DNA of 64,000 bases from Brevibacillus antibioticus (lineage in GTDB: Bacteria > Bacillota > Bacilli > Brevibacillales > Brevibacillaceae): assembly GCF_005217615.1 (NCBI RefSeq), contig NZ_SZNK01000001.1, forward strand, positions 3,188,501-3,252,500, in the 5' to 3' direction. The notes beneath the pieces are model-generated. The model did not search any database. It saw only the letters and a program-made list of their open reading frames with translations, and was not told where the DNA came from. Both the position numbers and the translations under genes were made by a program. This document shows, piece by piece, positions 51,030 through 59,950 of this stretch. Position 1 is the first letter of the stretch; each line of letters begins with the position of its first letter.

Positions 51030-51671
51030 TCATCGACCTTTTTTGGGTGCTCGCAATCTCGTTCGAATGATCATCTCCGCCGTCACGACAAGTCCAATCA
51101 TGGCGGCATAAACACCGATTGTGTAGCTGAGCTCATACGGCAAACCTACCACCTTCTCTACGATCAGCTTCACGAGATGAATCAGCATGTTGGTGAACAA
51201 GAAGACGAAACTCCGGACCATCCATTCCTTATGCTTCATGACTTGACGCTTTTTAATTTTGACGAGCGCCGTAATGGTGATAGCTGGCCAGATGATGTTC
51301 AATAAATGGAAGGGCCAACTCGCCACTTTTCCGCCTGTTACATAAGGAGCCATATATCCCGATGTGACTACCACAACCAACACACTAAACAGATAAACAT
51401 AGCCTGTTACTTTATGTAGCTTGCGGTTCTTAGCGAGCAGCTTGTCCGAAAAATTAGCCACTCCACAGACCAGCGCAATCAGGGCGAAAAACAAATGGAC
51501 ATACATGACCGTAAGCCAGATCGATGTGTTCATTCGCTCTTTGTTGTAATCAGATTTGTGACTGAGAAAGCCTTTCGCTTCTGGATCGATGATAAAATTT
51601 TGCACAAGCGCATACGTGATCGCCAGACAAGCGACGAAAATGACAATCGAATACGGTTTGATACGGTTCAT
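51030..51671 (-). CDS. DUF2306 membrane protein
   Basis: 213 aa. Five to six membrane segments (about 5-25, 50-72, 85-105, 118-138, 150-172, 180-200). DUF2306 markers: histidines in HLFFALIALVCG, RKLHKVTGYVY and KHKEWMVRS. The family resembles membrane proteins with haem-type histidines, role unknown. Start at the ATG 51671; TTG at 51683 is in frame too. Divergent from TetR with an operator between. Confidence 0.85.
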   Translation of the reverse strand: MNRIKPYSIVIFVACLAITYALVQNFIIDPEAKGFLSHKSDYNKERMNTSIWLTVMYVHLFFALIALVCGVANFSDKLLAKNRKLHKVTGYVYLFSVLVVVVTSGYMAPYVTGGKVASWPFHLLNIIWPAITITALVKIKKRQVMKHKEWMVRSFVFLFTNMLIHLVKLIVEKVVGLPYELSYTIGVYAAMIGLVVTAEMIIRTRLRAPKKGR

Positions 51672-51704
51672 CCTGCCACACAACCCTTTGTCGGATTTTT
51701 TGAT

Positions 51705-51719
51705 ACCGAACGGTTCGGT
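51705..51719. promoter_or_regulatory. TetR operator between DUF2306 and tetR genes
   Basis: Perfect 15-bp palindrome ACCGAACGGTTCGGT, 34 bases upstream of the DUF2306 start, in the 151-bp divergent gap. The shape fits TetR-family sites. A plausible -10 TAAAAT of the DUF2306 promoter lies just upstream of it. Confidence 0.75.
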
Positions 51720-51822
51720 CTCTTTTTGATTTTACTTGAATGCCTTCTTTCGTACACGAGAGAAATGTTACAATAACTTGGACGAATATAGACCGTGTTG
51801 GCCGAATGAAAGGACTATCGCA

Positions 51823-52413
51823 ATGCGAAAAGGCGAAAAAACAAAGCTGCATATTATCCAGAAGTCAGCAGAGCTGTTTAATCAAAACGGTTATACAGGA
51901 ACCTCCATGCAAGACATCATGGATGCCACGGGACTTACCAAAGGCGCCCTCTACAGAGGTTTTGCCAGTAAAGATGAAATTGCAATCGAGGCCTTCAAAT
52001 ATGCTGGTGAAATATTGAATGAACATTTTGCGGCTGCGCTAGAAAAACAGGACACAGCCACTGCAAAACTCGTAGCCATGGCAAAGGTATATTCTGATGC
52101 AGTAAACAATCCCCCGCTCCAAGGCGGCTGCCCGCTTCTCAACACTGCCGTCGAAAGTGACCATTCGTTCCCTGTTCTTCGCGATTATGCCGTCGCCGCT
52201 TACCAAGAGACCATTTCGTTCATGCAGGGATTGCTGGAAGAAGGAATCGCCCAGGGAGAATTTCGTTCCGACGTGGACGCAGAAGCAGTCGCTTCGGTTA
52301 TCTTCTCTTCCATTGAAGGGGCCATAATGGCAAGCAGACTCACCCGCGATAACAAGCATGTCCATTTTGCCATCAAGCATATTGAGCAGCTTTTACAGAC
52401 ATACAGACTCTAG
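51823..52413 (+). CDS. TetR-family regulator
   Basis: 196 aa. Helix-turn-helix about 25-46 (TSMQDIMDATGLTKGALYRGFASKDE) and a helical ligand domain (about 60-190) of the TetR_C_11-like type with GGCPLLNTAVESD. Start at ATG 51823 after AAAGGACTATCGCA; the open frame extends 29 codons further upstream. Probably represses the divergent DUF2306 gene through the palindrome at 51705-51719. Confidence 0.9.
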   Translation: MRKGEKTKLHIIQKSAELFNQNGYTGTSMQDIMDATGLTKGALYRGFASKDEIAIEAFKYAGEILNEHFAAALEKQDTATAKLVAMAKVYSDAVNNPPLQGGCPLLNTAVESDHSFPVLRDYAVAAYQETISFMQGLLEEGIAQGEFRSDVDAEAVASVIFSSIEGAIMASRLTRDNKHVHFAIKHIEQLLQTYRL

Positions 52414-52416
52414 CAA

Positions 52417-52470
52417 AAAGAAAAGAGCAGTCGCGCAGGATGTGATACACCTGCCTACCTGCTCTTTTTT
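52417..52470. terminator. Bidirectional terminator, tetR and oxidoreductase
   Basis: AAAAGAGCAG pairs with CTGCTCTTTT, inner stem GCAGG/CCTGC; T runs on both strands. Confidence 0.85.
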
Positions 52471-52492
52471 CGTGGAATTTTCCTGCTACTTT

Positions 52493-53467
52493 CTATTTGA
52501 TGTAGTGTACTTTTTCATGTCCAAGCAATGCTTCCAGCACTTGCTGTACTTTCACGCCTGTCTCAAACGTAACCAGTCGGGCATCTCCACCATTCATCGC
52601 AATGGACAGCTCATCCAACAGCAGGGAGAGACGGTCTTGCTGTGGAACTTCAGCCGGAACAAGCGCTTCGCCGTGTCCACCCACAAACAGATTGCTCCAG
52701 TTCACGACACTCAACGTCCCTTTTGACCCGTACACGCGATAATCCAAATGCTCCTCATGCGCGATACCGGCTAAGCCATTGATCGTAACCGGAGTTCCAT
52801 CTGGCAGACGCAGGAAGGCCGATACACCCGTCTCGCATAACGCAGGATCTGCTGGATAGTCTAGCTCAGAGCGGACTACATGTAGGTCTCCGAAGAGCGC
52901 GTAAGTCAGATGAGTGAAATGAGGGAGCACTTCACGGATGAAACCGCCTTGCTCACGTCCAGCCAGCCAAGGTGTCTGCTGCCACGGACGCGGCCACTGG
53001 TGAAAATGCGTCAGGATATCGATGCGGCGGACATCTCCGATTTCGTCGAGTCTGCGGGAGAGCTCAGGAAAAATGCCTTGATAAAAGAGCGGGAAGTTCA
53101 TCGCATGGACAACCCCTGCGTCATTTGCTGCTTCCAACATCTCTTGCGCTTCTGTCAACGAATTGGCCAACGGCTTTTCGCAGAGCAAATGCTTTTTATG
53201 CGCCAGGACATCCAGAGCAATCGCGTGATGGAATTTGGGAGGGACAGCCAAATAGATGACGTCCAGCTCTACTTTTTTCAATAATTCCTTATAATCTGTG
53301 TACCAAGGCACATCGCCGGACTTTTGCGCGGCTTCCTGTGCTCTTTCCGCAGATACATCACTCACTGCGGCTACTCGAAATTTTTCGTGGGTACGGATCG
53401 CGTTCATCATGCGTTCGCCCATGACTCCTGCGCCAATAACCCCAACGTTCCATTTCACTTGGTCCAT
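52493..53467 (-). CDS. Gfo/Idh/MocA-family oxidoreductase
   Basis: 324 aa. N-terminal Rossmann fold with GVIGAGVMGERM (about 9-20), the conserved CEKPLA motif (about 95-100) and a C-terminal mixed sheet with TINGLAGI, FRGSGGFIREVLPHFTHL-like segments. NAD(P)-dependent oxidation of a sugar or inositol-type compound is usual; the substrate is not known. GAGAGGAAATGTAG precedes the ATG. Isolated gene. Confidence 0.9.
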   Translation of the reverse strand: MDQVKWNVGVIGAGVMGERMMNAIRTHEKFRVAAVSDVSAERAQEAAQKSGDVPWYTDYKELLKKVELDVIYLAVPPKFHHAIALDVLAHKKHLLCEKPLANSLTEAQEMLEAANDAGVVHAMNFPLFYQGIFPELSRRLDEIGDVRRIDILTHFHQWPRPWQQTPWLAGREQGGFIREVLPHFTHLTYALFGDLHVVRSELDYPADPALCETGVSAFLRLPDGTPVTINGLAGIAHEEHLDYRVYGSKGTLSVVNWSNLFVGGHGEALVPAEVPQQDRLSLLLDELSIAMNGGDARLVTFETGVKVQQVLEALLGHEKVHYIK

Positions 53468-53575
53468 CTACATTTCCTCTCTTCCTGGTGAATGTTCGTC
53501 TTCGTGCCTCTACCCCTTTCTCCATTGATCTGAACATTCCTTCTGGATGACCACGACGATGTTGCATGACGGAAG

Positions 53576-53622
53576 AAAACAGCTAGAGAACCGGTGTACC
53601 AACCATGCTCCCTAGCTGTTTC
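53576..53622 (-). terminator. ileS terminator
   Basis: AAACAGCTAG pairs with CTAGCTGTTT on the minus strand, followed by TC-rich tail; 18 bases after the stop. Confidence 0.8.
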
Positions 53623-53639
53623 TTTATCCAACTGCTTCG

Positions 53640-56600
53640 TTATCCAATGTGCAAGCCAAATGTTTTTTCTCCGAACGAAACCGTCTCCATATCCATTGCT
53701 TTTGCAAAAGACACGTCCGAAACAAGTACACTCTCACGTAAAACATGAGCAAAACGCTCCAATGCTGCTCGTAGCTCATCGTCCACATCCAGTGTGAGCT
53801 GGACTCGTTTATCGATGGGCAAATCCAGCTTTTTGCGTGCATCCTGAATGACGCGGATGACTTCACGAACCAAGCCCTCTTGCTCAAGCTCTTCTGTGAG
53901 TGTCGTATTCAAGGCCACATGAAGCTGATAGCCGGATGCAGAAGCGAAGCCTTGCTTCCCTTGTTTTTCCACGAGCAGCTCATCTAGCGTAACCCGCACA
54001 CTCTCGCCTGCGACCTCCACATCCAAATAGCCATCTTCTACTGCCTTCTGTGCATCGGCTGCGTTCAATTCTTTTAGATACCCTTGAATTGGTCCAACGA
54101 GCTTGCCGTATTTTTTCCCAGCTACCTTCAAGTTGAGCTTGAAATGATACGTTACGAAGCTGCTGTCGCTTTGCTCCACCCGAATGTTTTTGACATTGAT
54201 CTCGTCTTCGATAATGCCAGCAAAACGCTCGAGATGAAATGGCTGCTCCATCGATACGATCAGCTCGGACAGAGGCTGTCTGGTCTTGAGTCCAGTTTCG
54301 TTGCGGACATTTCGCGCCAGCTCCACGATGTTTCGTGCGGTTTCCATGTCCCGCTCAAGGGTTTCGTCGATTGCATCTGTGTCCACCTTCGGATAGTCAG
54401 TCAAATGAACACTGCCTTCTCCCCCCAGATTGCCATACATATCTTCCGCGATCAACGGCGCGTATGGTGCGATCATCTTCGCCAGCGTCAGCAACACTTC
54501 GCGCAGAGTCTGGTAAGCCGATACTTTGTCAGGCGTCATCCCGCTGCTCCAGAAGCGATCCCGCGAACGACGGATGTACCAGTTGCTCAGCTCGTCGACA
54601 AACGCTTCTATATGCCCCGCCGGATTCATGAAATCATAGGTTTCCAGACCTTTTACTACGTGCTGCAAGGTGGTATTCAAGCGGGAAAGTATCCAACGAT
54701 CTAATTCATTTACAGGTGGTTGCGGCGGATGCTCTTCTGGTTTGAATGCATCGATCAAGGCGTATAACGAATAAAAAGCATGCGTGTTATGGATCGTATC
54801 GATCACTTTGTACTTCGCCTCGGCGACGATCCGCTTGGAGAACCGCTTGCTGCTCCACGGCGCACTGTCAGACAAGAGCGCCCATCTGAACGCATCTGCA
54901 CCGAACTCCTCGATAACCTCCCACGGATCGATCCCGTTTCCTTTGCTTTTGGACATCTTTTGACCGTGTTCATCCAAAACGTGACCCGTAGAGATGACCG
55001 CCTTGTAAGGCGCTTTTCCGTTATACAGAGTAGAAACTGCCAACAAGCTGAAGAACCAGCCCCGCGTCTGATCGATTCCTTCCGAAATGATGTCGGCAGG
55101 GTACTGCTCCTCGAATACCTTTTCGTCGCCAAATGGATGATGGTACTGAGCAAACGGCATCGAGCCGCTGTCGAACCACACATCAATGACCTCAGGAGTC
55201 CGTTCCATCGTTCCGCCGCAAGAGCAACGCAGCTTCACCTCATCCACAAACGGCTTGTGCAGCTCCAGCTTTTCGTCGATTGGTGCCACAGATTTCTCAC
55301 GCAACTCTTTTACACTGCCTGGCGCATATTCACTGCCACAATCCTGACAAAGCCATAGATTGAGCGGCGTCCCCCAATACCGATTGCGGCTGATATTCCA
55401 GTCTACGAGCTCTTCGAGGAATTTCCCGAAGCGCCCTTCACGCAGGTGGCCCGGATACCAGTCGATCTTGCTGTTGTTTTCGATCAGCTGATCCTTGATC
55501 GCTGTCGTTTTGATGAACCAGCTCTCCATCGCGTAGTAGAGCAGTGGCGATTTGCAGCGCCAGCAAAACGGATAGCTATGATCGTAACGCTCCTTGGAAA
55601 ACAGCAGACCGCGATGTGACAGGTCTTTTACGATATCTATGTCGCAATCCTTAACGAAGCGGCCCGCGAAATCCGAGATTTGATCAGTATAGCGGCCAGC
55701 CAAATTCACGACGTTCACGAAATCAAGTCCATGCTGACGGGTCGTGCGATAGTCATCCTCCCCATGCGCTGGCGCAGTATGCACGATGCCCGTTCCGCTC
55801 GTATCACTGACATAGTCCGCATCGACAACGATATGCCCATGGTTTACCTTGAGATAGCCAAAAGGCGGCTCATACGGGGTACCAACGAATTCTGCCCCTT
55901 TGTGCGTGGACAAAACCTCGCAGCCTTCCTTGAAGACTTTCTCCACGAGATTTTTTGCAACGACGTACACTTCATCCTTGTGCTTGACCCGCACGTAATC
56001 GAGCTCTTTATTGACAGCCAAAGCCGCGTTGGCGGGAAGTGTCCATGGTGTCGTCGTCCACGCAAGAAAGATATCGTCGCTTGTCTTGCTTTTAAATTTG
56101 ACCGTCGCACTCAAGTCCTTCACGTCTTCATAGCCTTGCGCCACTTCATGGGAGCTAAGCGTCGTCTGGCAATCCGGGCAATACGGACTGACACGATGTC
56201 CTTTGTACAGCAGTTCTTTTTTATGAATGTCAGAAAGGATGTGCCAGACGCTTTCGATGTAGTCGTTGGTCAAGGTGACGTATGGATGCTCCATATCTGT
56301 CCAGTAAGCGATTCCTTCCGTCAGCTCGCGCCATTGTTTTTCATACTCGAAGACGCTGTTTTTGCACTCCTCGACGAACTTGGCCACTCCGTAGTTTTCG
56401 ATCTCCTGCTTGCCGGAAATACCGAGTCGCTTTTCCACCCCGAGTTCTACCGGGAGACCATGCGTATCCCAGCCTGCTTTGCGGACGACACGGTAGCCAG
56501 ACATCGTTTTGTAGCGTCCGATAAAATCCTTGATGACCCGTCCGAGCACATGACCGATATGCGGCTGTCCGTTGGCGGTCGGAGGCCCTTCATAAAAGAC

Positions 56601-56723
56601 GAAATTAGGCTTTCCCAGCCGATTGTCCATCGACTTGCGGAATGTATCGTCTTTCCTCCACTGATCCAAAACGCGTAACTCTCGTGTCCTTGCTTTTTCT
56701 TTTACGTCTACTTTCCTCATCAT
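53640..56723 (-). CDS. ileS: Isoleucyl-tRNA synthetase, type 2 (eukaryote/archaeal-like)
   Basis: 1027 aa. HIGH motif in PPTANGQPHIGH (55-58), AGWDTHGLPVELGVEKRLGI and the CP1 editing domain, KMSKSKGN (near 590), and zinc-binding cysteines YCPDC. The sequence around the catalytic loops follows the Thermus/eukaryotic type (IleRS2), not the E. coli type (which has PPYANG, HALNK). IleRS2 is known to resist mupirocin. Start: ATG at 56723 5 bases after AAGGAG (a second ATG follows at 56720). Controlled by the T-box leader at 56758-57066. Confidence 0.95.
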   Translation of the reverse strand: MMRKVDVKEKARTRELRVLDQWRKDDTFRKSMDNRLGKPNFVFYEGPPTANGQPHIGHVLGRVIKDFIGRYKTMSGYRVVRKAGWDTHGLPVELGVEKRLGISGKQEIENYGVAKFVEECKNSVFEYEKQWRELTEGIAYWTDMEHPYVTLTNDYIESVWHILSDIHKKELLYKGHRVSPYCPDCQTTLSSHEVAQGYEDVKDLSATVKFKSKTSDDIFLAWTTTPWTLPANAALAVNKELDYVRVKHKDEVYVVAKNLVEKVFKEGCEVLSTHKGAEFVGTPYEPPFGYLKVNHGHIVVDADYVSDTSGTGIVHTAPAHGEDDYRTTRQHGLDFVNVVNLAGRYTDQISDFAGRFVKDCDIDIVKDLSHRGLLFSKERYDHSYPFCWRCKSPLLYYAMESWFIKTTAIKDQLIENNSKIDWYPGHLREGRFGKFLEELVDWNISRNRYWGTPLNLWLCQDCGSEYAPGSVKELREKSVAPIDEKLELHKPFVDEVKLRCSCGGTMERTPEVIDVWFDSGSMPFAQYHHPFGDEKVFEEQYPADIISEGIDQTRGWFFSLLAVSTLYNGKAPYKAVISTGHVLDEHGQKMSKSKGNGIDPWEVIEEFGADAFRWALLSDSAPWSSKRFSKRIVAEAKYKVIDTIHNTHAFYSLYALIDAFKPEEHPPQPPVNELDRWILSRLNTTLQHVVKGLETYDFMNPAGHIEAFVDELSNWYIRRSRDRFWSSGMTPDKVSAYQTLREVLLTLAKMIAPYAPLIAEDMYGNLGGEGSVHLTDYPKVDTDAIDETLERDMETARNIVELARNVRNETGLKTRQPLSELIVSMEQPFHLERFAGIIEDEINVKNIRVEQSDSSFVTYHFKLNLKVAGKKYGKLVGPIQGYLKELNAADAQKAVEDGYLDVEVAGESVRVTLDELLVEKQGKQGFASASGYQLHVALNTTLTEELEQEGLVREVIRVIQDARKKLDLPIDKRVQLTLDVDDELRAALERFAHVLRESVLVSDVSFAKAMDMETVSFGEKTFGLHIG

Positions 56724-56757
56724 GTACACTCCTTCTTCTATAGTTTGCGTAGAAGTG

Positions 56758-57066
56758 TAGGTTCATAGAACGCAAAAAAATCCCGCCCCCTAAGGGACGA
56801 GATTTGATCTCGCGATACCACCCTTGTTCCGAAATCTCCATGCAAGCATGTCATTTCGGCACCTCTACTACGTACCATCATACGCGTCCCTTGTAACGGT
56901 GGGATTCCGGGTCAGCTTACTCCAAAATGCTTCAGCTTTCCTTCTCGGAGAGGATTTTCGGCTAAGTCTTGAACGTTGGCTTTCAGCACCAGGGCCAACT
57001 CTCTGGGGAACAAGGGGATTAGCTTACTCTTTCTCGTCAATGAATTTGTTGGTGTTATTTTTGTTA
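56758..57066 (-). promoter_or_regulatory. T-box riboswitch of ileS
   Basis: T-box motif AAGGGTGGTATCGCG at 56826-56812 (minus strand), followed by the terminator TCTCGTCCC / GGGGCGGGA with seven T (about 56795-56773). Stem I holds GGTGCTGAAAGCC; candidate specifier ATC (Ile) at 56955-56953. Start of transcription near 57066. Confidence 0.9.
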
Positions 57067-57072
57067 CTTTCC

Positions 57073-57101
57073 TTTTTACACGGTTTTCTAAAAACTGTCA
57101 A
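57073..57101 (-). promoter_or_regulatory. Promoter of the ileS T-box transcript
   Basis: Perfect -35 TTGACA (57101-57096), 17-base spacer, -10 TAAAAA (57078-57073), just downstream of the MFS stop codon at 57105. Confidence 0.75.
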
Positions 57102-57104
57102 GGG

Positions 57105-58310
57105 TTAGGCCACAACGCGCTTCACGCTGCGGCGGCTTTCCACCTGCGACAAGAACAAACTGAGAATCAAGATAATCGCGCCGAACAAATACGGTGCGTT
57201 CAAATGAACCCCGTACAGCGTACCGGCCACTGCTGGGCCAAAAATATTTCCCAGACTCATATAGGCATTGTTCATCCCAGCCACGAAGCCCTGTTCATCC
57301 CCCGCTCGTTTGGAGATCAGCGTGTTGATCGCTGGACGCATAATCGACGTCAGGGTGAAGAAGATAACCGTCATAATCAGCATATACCAGAAGTTTCCGG
57401 ACAAAAGCATCATCACCATCGATACCGCGGACAAGAAAAACGTCACGTTAATGAGTTTCTTCTCGCCAAAACGTGTAATGAGCTTGCCGATCAGCGCTGC
57501 CTGCACAATCGTACCAGCAAGTGCTCCCACTGTGATAATGATGGAAATATCACGTGGAGTATATGCGAACTTCGCATCGACGAACAGCGGGAAGATAACT
57601 TCGAAGTTCGCCAAGCCAAACGTCATCGTAAAGACCAGCACCAGCATGATGAAGTACGACGATTGAAACGACTTGCCGAGTTGTACGAAGATGTTTTCCT
57701 GTTTGTCTTTGGCGTTTCGTGCCGCGAGCTGCTTTTCCTTCGGAAGTGATTCTGACAAGAAGAAGATGGAACCGAGTGTGGCTACCGCACCAACTGCCGC
57801 GGAAATGTAGAACGGCATACGCAAGCCAAGCTCCGCCAAAAATCCGCCAATACCAGGCCCGATAACAAATCCGAGCGACATAGCAGCTCCGAGCATCCCC
57901 AGTCCTTTTCCACGTTTATCCTCTGTCGTGATGTCCGCTACATAAGCCAGCATGGACGGAATCATCGCTGCTGCTCCGATCCCGCCGATCAGACGAGAAA
58001 GGTAGAGCACCCATGTCTGTTCAGCCAAGGCAAAAACCAAGTTGGAGATCGTAAACAGGACGAGTCCCGCTACAATCATGATTTTTCTACCGTACTTATC
58101 GGACCATTCCCCCGCAATCGGAGAAAAAAGAAATTGGGTCACTCCAAAGGCTGCCACCAAGTATCCGGCTGTCTCCCCACCCGCGCCGAACTCTTTGAGA
58201 AATTCGGGCAAAATCGGAATAATCAAGCCAATTCCCAGCATCGCAATAAACATGTTAATCATCAGGAAGAGAATCGGTCGCTCACTATTCTCTTGTGCAT
58301 TCATTTTCAT
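57105..58310 (-). CDS. MFS multidrug exporter, DHA1 type (Bmr/NorA/TetA-like)
   Basis: 401 aa, 12 membrane segments. Motif A GEWSDKYGRKIMIVAGL, motif C-like GAAMSLGFVIGPGIGGFL in helix 5, and INTLISKRAGDEQGFVAGMNNAYMSLGNIFGP in helix 8-11 are typical of Bmr/NorA-like pumps. AGGACTGGATAA precedes the ATG. No divergent regulator. The ileS promoter lies just past its stop codon. Confidence 0.9.
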   Translation of the reverse strand: MKMNAQENSERPILFLMINMFIAMLGIGLIIPILPEFLKEFGAGGETAGYLVAAFGVTQFLFSPIAGEWSDKYGRKIMIVAGLVLFTISNLVFALAEQTWVLYLSRLIGGIGAAAMIPSMLAYVADITTEDKRGKGLGMLGAAMSLGFVIGPGIGGFLAELGLRMPFYISAAVGAVATLGSIFFLSESLPKEKQLAARNAKDKQENIFVQLGKSFQSSYFIMLVLVFTMTFGLANFEVIFPLFVDAKFAYTPRDISIIITVGALAGTIVQAALIGKLITRFGEKKLINVTFFLSAVSMVMMLLSGNFWYMLIMTVIFFTLTSIMRPAINTLISKRAGDEQGFVAGMNNAYMSLGNIFGPAVAGTLYGVHLNAPYLFGAIILILSLFLSQVESRRSVKRVVA

Positions 58311-58342
58311 TTATCCAGTCCTATCCTAGTAGATTTTTCTCT

Positions 58343-58906
58343 TTAGCCTTGCAGCTTCGCTTTCACACTCTCAATCACCGTGCGCCAAATAGCAGGGTCT
58401 GTTGAAATCTTTTGCTTGAAGTTGCGGTACAGCTCCTTTTGCTTTTCCTCAAAATCAGGAGCGTCAGCAGCCGGCAATCCAGCGCGGGCAGTTGTAATCA
58501 TTTCCTGCACTTCCGGAGAACGAGGTCCCCAAACTCTTGCCTCGTAGCCATCCTGGTCGAGGAAAATAAAGATCGGGATCGCACGTGCTGTGCCATTGGT
58601 CAGGTATTGATCCATCAACTCCAGATTTTCGTCACGGATCAGAAAGCGCAATTCGATGTTGCTTTCCTCGGCAATTCGCTGAATGACAGGAACGCACAAG
58701 GAAGCATCCCCACACCAGTCTGCGGTCAGCACGATCCCTTTCCAATTGCGCTGGGAGAGATCCTTCCAGACAGCCAGATCCTCGTCAGTAAATGTGAGCT
58801 GCTCGTATACGCGGGACAGCTCCTCTTTGTTGACGTTCATGCTTTCTTTGTACGCGGCAAAGCTCATTCCTTTTTCAAACCAACTGTTATGATTCACGTT
58901 AGACAT
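58343..58906 (-). CDS. Thioredoxin-family protein
   Basis: 187 aa thioredoxin-fold protein. The active-site loop is WCGDASLCVPVI near residue 66-77, with a C-x5-C pair, not the redox C-x-x-C; the family (thioredoxin_9-like) resembles such domains. The cis-proline loop is RAIPIFIF. GGAGGAGTACGGAGT precedes the ATG. It follows the IDEAL gene by 29 bases and would be under the same Rrf2 operator. Confidence 0.88.
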   Translation of the reverse strand: MSNVNHNSWFEKGMSFAAYKESMNVNKEELSRVYEQLTFTDEDLAVWKDLSQRNWKGIVLTADWCGDASLCVPVIQRIAEESNIELRFLIRDENLELMDQYLTNGTARAIPIFIFLDQDGYEARVWGPRSPEVQEMITTARAGLPAADAPDFEEKQKELYRNFKQKISTDPAIWRTVIESVKAKLQG

Positions 58907-58935
58907 ACTCCGTACTCCTCCTGTATAGTGAAAAA

Positions 58936-59325
58936 TTATTGCTCCCAAATAGCAGAAGTTCCCAATCGATTGCGAATGGAAGAGCTTCTTGTTTGGCGGG
59001 CTTCTTTCCCTGACGTCTGTTTCATCGTGCTTGCCTTGGCAGTCAGGTCCATAAACCACTCTCTATCTTTGGTTGCGAGGGCGAGGTCGATCAAATCAGG
59101 CATATGCTCTTCATCATCAAAAGAGCCTACTGGAATACGTTCCATCCACTGTCTCGGAATCACCACCAGCTTGCCGATCGTCTCTTCGTTGTCGCATTGA
59201 ACCACATATACTTTCGCGGTACCTCGCAATGAATCATCTGTTTCGACGAAGCCTTGAACTAACTCGCCGAATTTGGTTTTGCCCAATATCCAATCTCCGA
59301 CTTCCAATAACTCATCTCGATTCAT
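58936..59325 (-). CDS. IDEAL-domain protein
   Basis: 129 aa. The IDEAL motif is at about 75-97 (LIDLALATKDREWFMDLTAKA). The N-terminal half is beta-rich (GDWILGKTKFGELVQGFVE), the C-terminal tail is basic and unstructured. IDEAL proteins of Bacillus are small factors of unclear role. GGGAGGTGCACGAGA precedes the ATG at 59325. The promoter carries an Rrf2-type operator. Confidence 0.8.
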   Translation of the reverse strand: MNRDELLEVGDWILGKTKFGELVQGFVETDDSLRGTAKVYVVQCDNEETIGKLVVIPRQWMERIPVGSFDDEEHMPDLIDLALATKDREWFMDLTAKASTMKQTSGKEARQTRSSSIRNRLGTSAIWEQ

Positions 59326-59341
59326 TCTCGTGCACCTCCCA

Positions 59342-59385
59342 ATTGTAACGGAAATTATTACAGTTTCCACGTTAAAAATTTGTAA
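59342..59385 (-). promoter_or_regulatory. Promoter and Rrf2-type operator of the IDEAL-thioredoxin operon
   Basis: -35 TTACAA (59385-59380), 17-base spacer, -10 TGTAAT (59362-59357). The operator ATTGTAA-N9-TTACAGT (59342-59364) overlaps the -10; it matches the operator of the Rrf2 gene (ACTGTAA-N9-TTACAGT) except for one base. Confidence 0.85.
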
Positions 59386-59387
59386 CT

Positions 59388-59825
59388 TTACTGTTGCGAA
59401 CTCTCCTGACATCCTTGACGGACTTTATCTAATACGGTCTGGATCGTAATTTGCTCCAAATATTTCGTAAAGTACATCTCTGCTTCGGTAAAAATCTGAT
59501 CCATGACTCCGTGCATATTCGCAGAAACCTGACACGCTTCATGCGGATCTCCCGAACACCAGTGCGGCTTAAGCGTACCGTTCGAGATCGAGCAATAAAT
59601 CTCGGCCAAGGTGACCTCATTCGGATCGCACGCGAGTATATAACCGCCGCCAATTCCCTCTTTGGTCTTCACAAACCCGTTCTTACGTAGAAGGCTCATG
59701 ATTTTGCGAATTCTGGCAGGATTCGTACATACATTTTTTGCAATGAGCTCACTGCTTGCCATATGCTCCGGGATATGAGCCAACAAAGCCAAGCTGTGAA
59801 CCGCTATGGTAAATTCACTATTCAC
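59388..59825 (-). CDS. Rrf2-family regulator (GTG start)
   Basis: 145 aa. Winged helix about 10-60 (ASSELIAKNVCTNPARIRKIMSLLRKNGF), wing GIGGGYILA, C-terminal dimer helix. Cysteines at LKPHWCSGDPHEACQVS (about 95-110) could bind a Fe-S cluster or sense thiols. GTG at 59825-59823, AAGGAGG 11 bases upstream. Its own promoter carries ACTGTAA-N9-TTACAGT, and the downstream IDEAL gene has a near copy, so it probably controls both. Confidence 0.9.
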   Translation of the reverse strand: MNSEFTIAVHSLALLAHIPEHMASSELIAKNVCTNPARIRKIMSLLRKNGFVKTKEGIGGGYILACDPNEVTLAEIYCSISNGTLKPHWCSGDPHEACQVSANMHGVMDQIFTEAEMYFTKYLEQITIQTVLDKVRQGCQESSQQ

Positions 59826-59852
59826 GTCACAGACGGCCTCCTTGCGAAGAGT

Positions 59853-59887
59853 ACTGTAATAATAATTCTTACAGTTACGAATGTCAA
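59853..59887 (-). promoter_or_regulatory. Promoter and operator of the Rrf2 gene
   Basis: Perfect -35 TTGACA (59887-59882), 17-base spacer, -10 TATTAT (59864-59859). The inverted repeat ACTGTAA-N9-TTACAGT (59853-59875) covers the -10 and most of the spacer. Confidence 0.9.
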
Positions 59888-59950
59888 CAATTGTGTGGGG
59901 GCAAACTTTTTTAAAAAACGAGAGGTTTTTAATCTTCGGTGGTCGAGGGG

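Noticed and set aside
55680-56678. 332-codon plus-strand open frame
   Set aside because: Antisense of ileS; the ileS frame contains all synthetase motifs.
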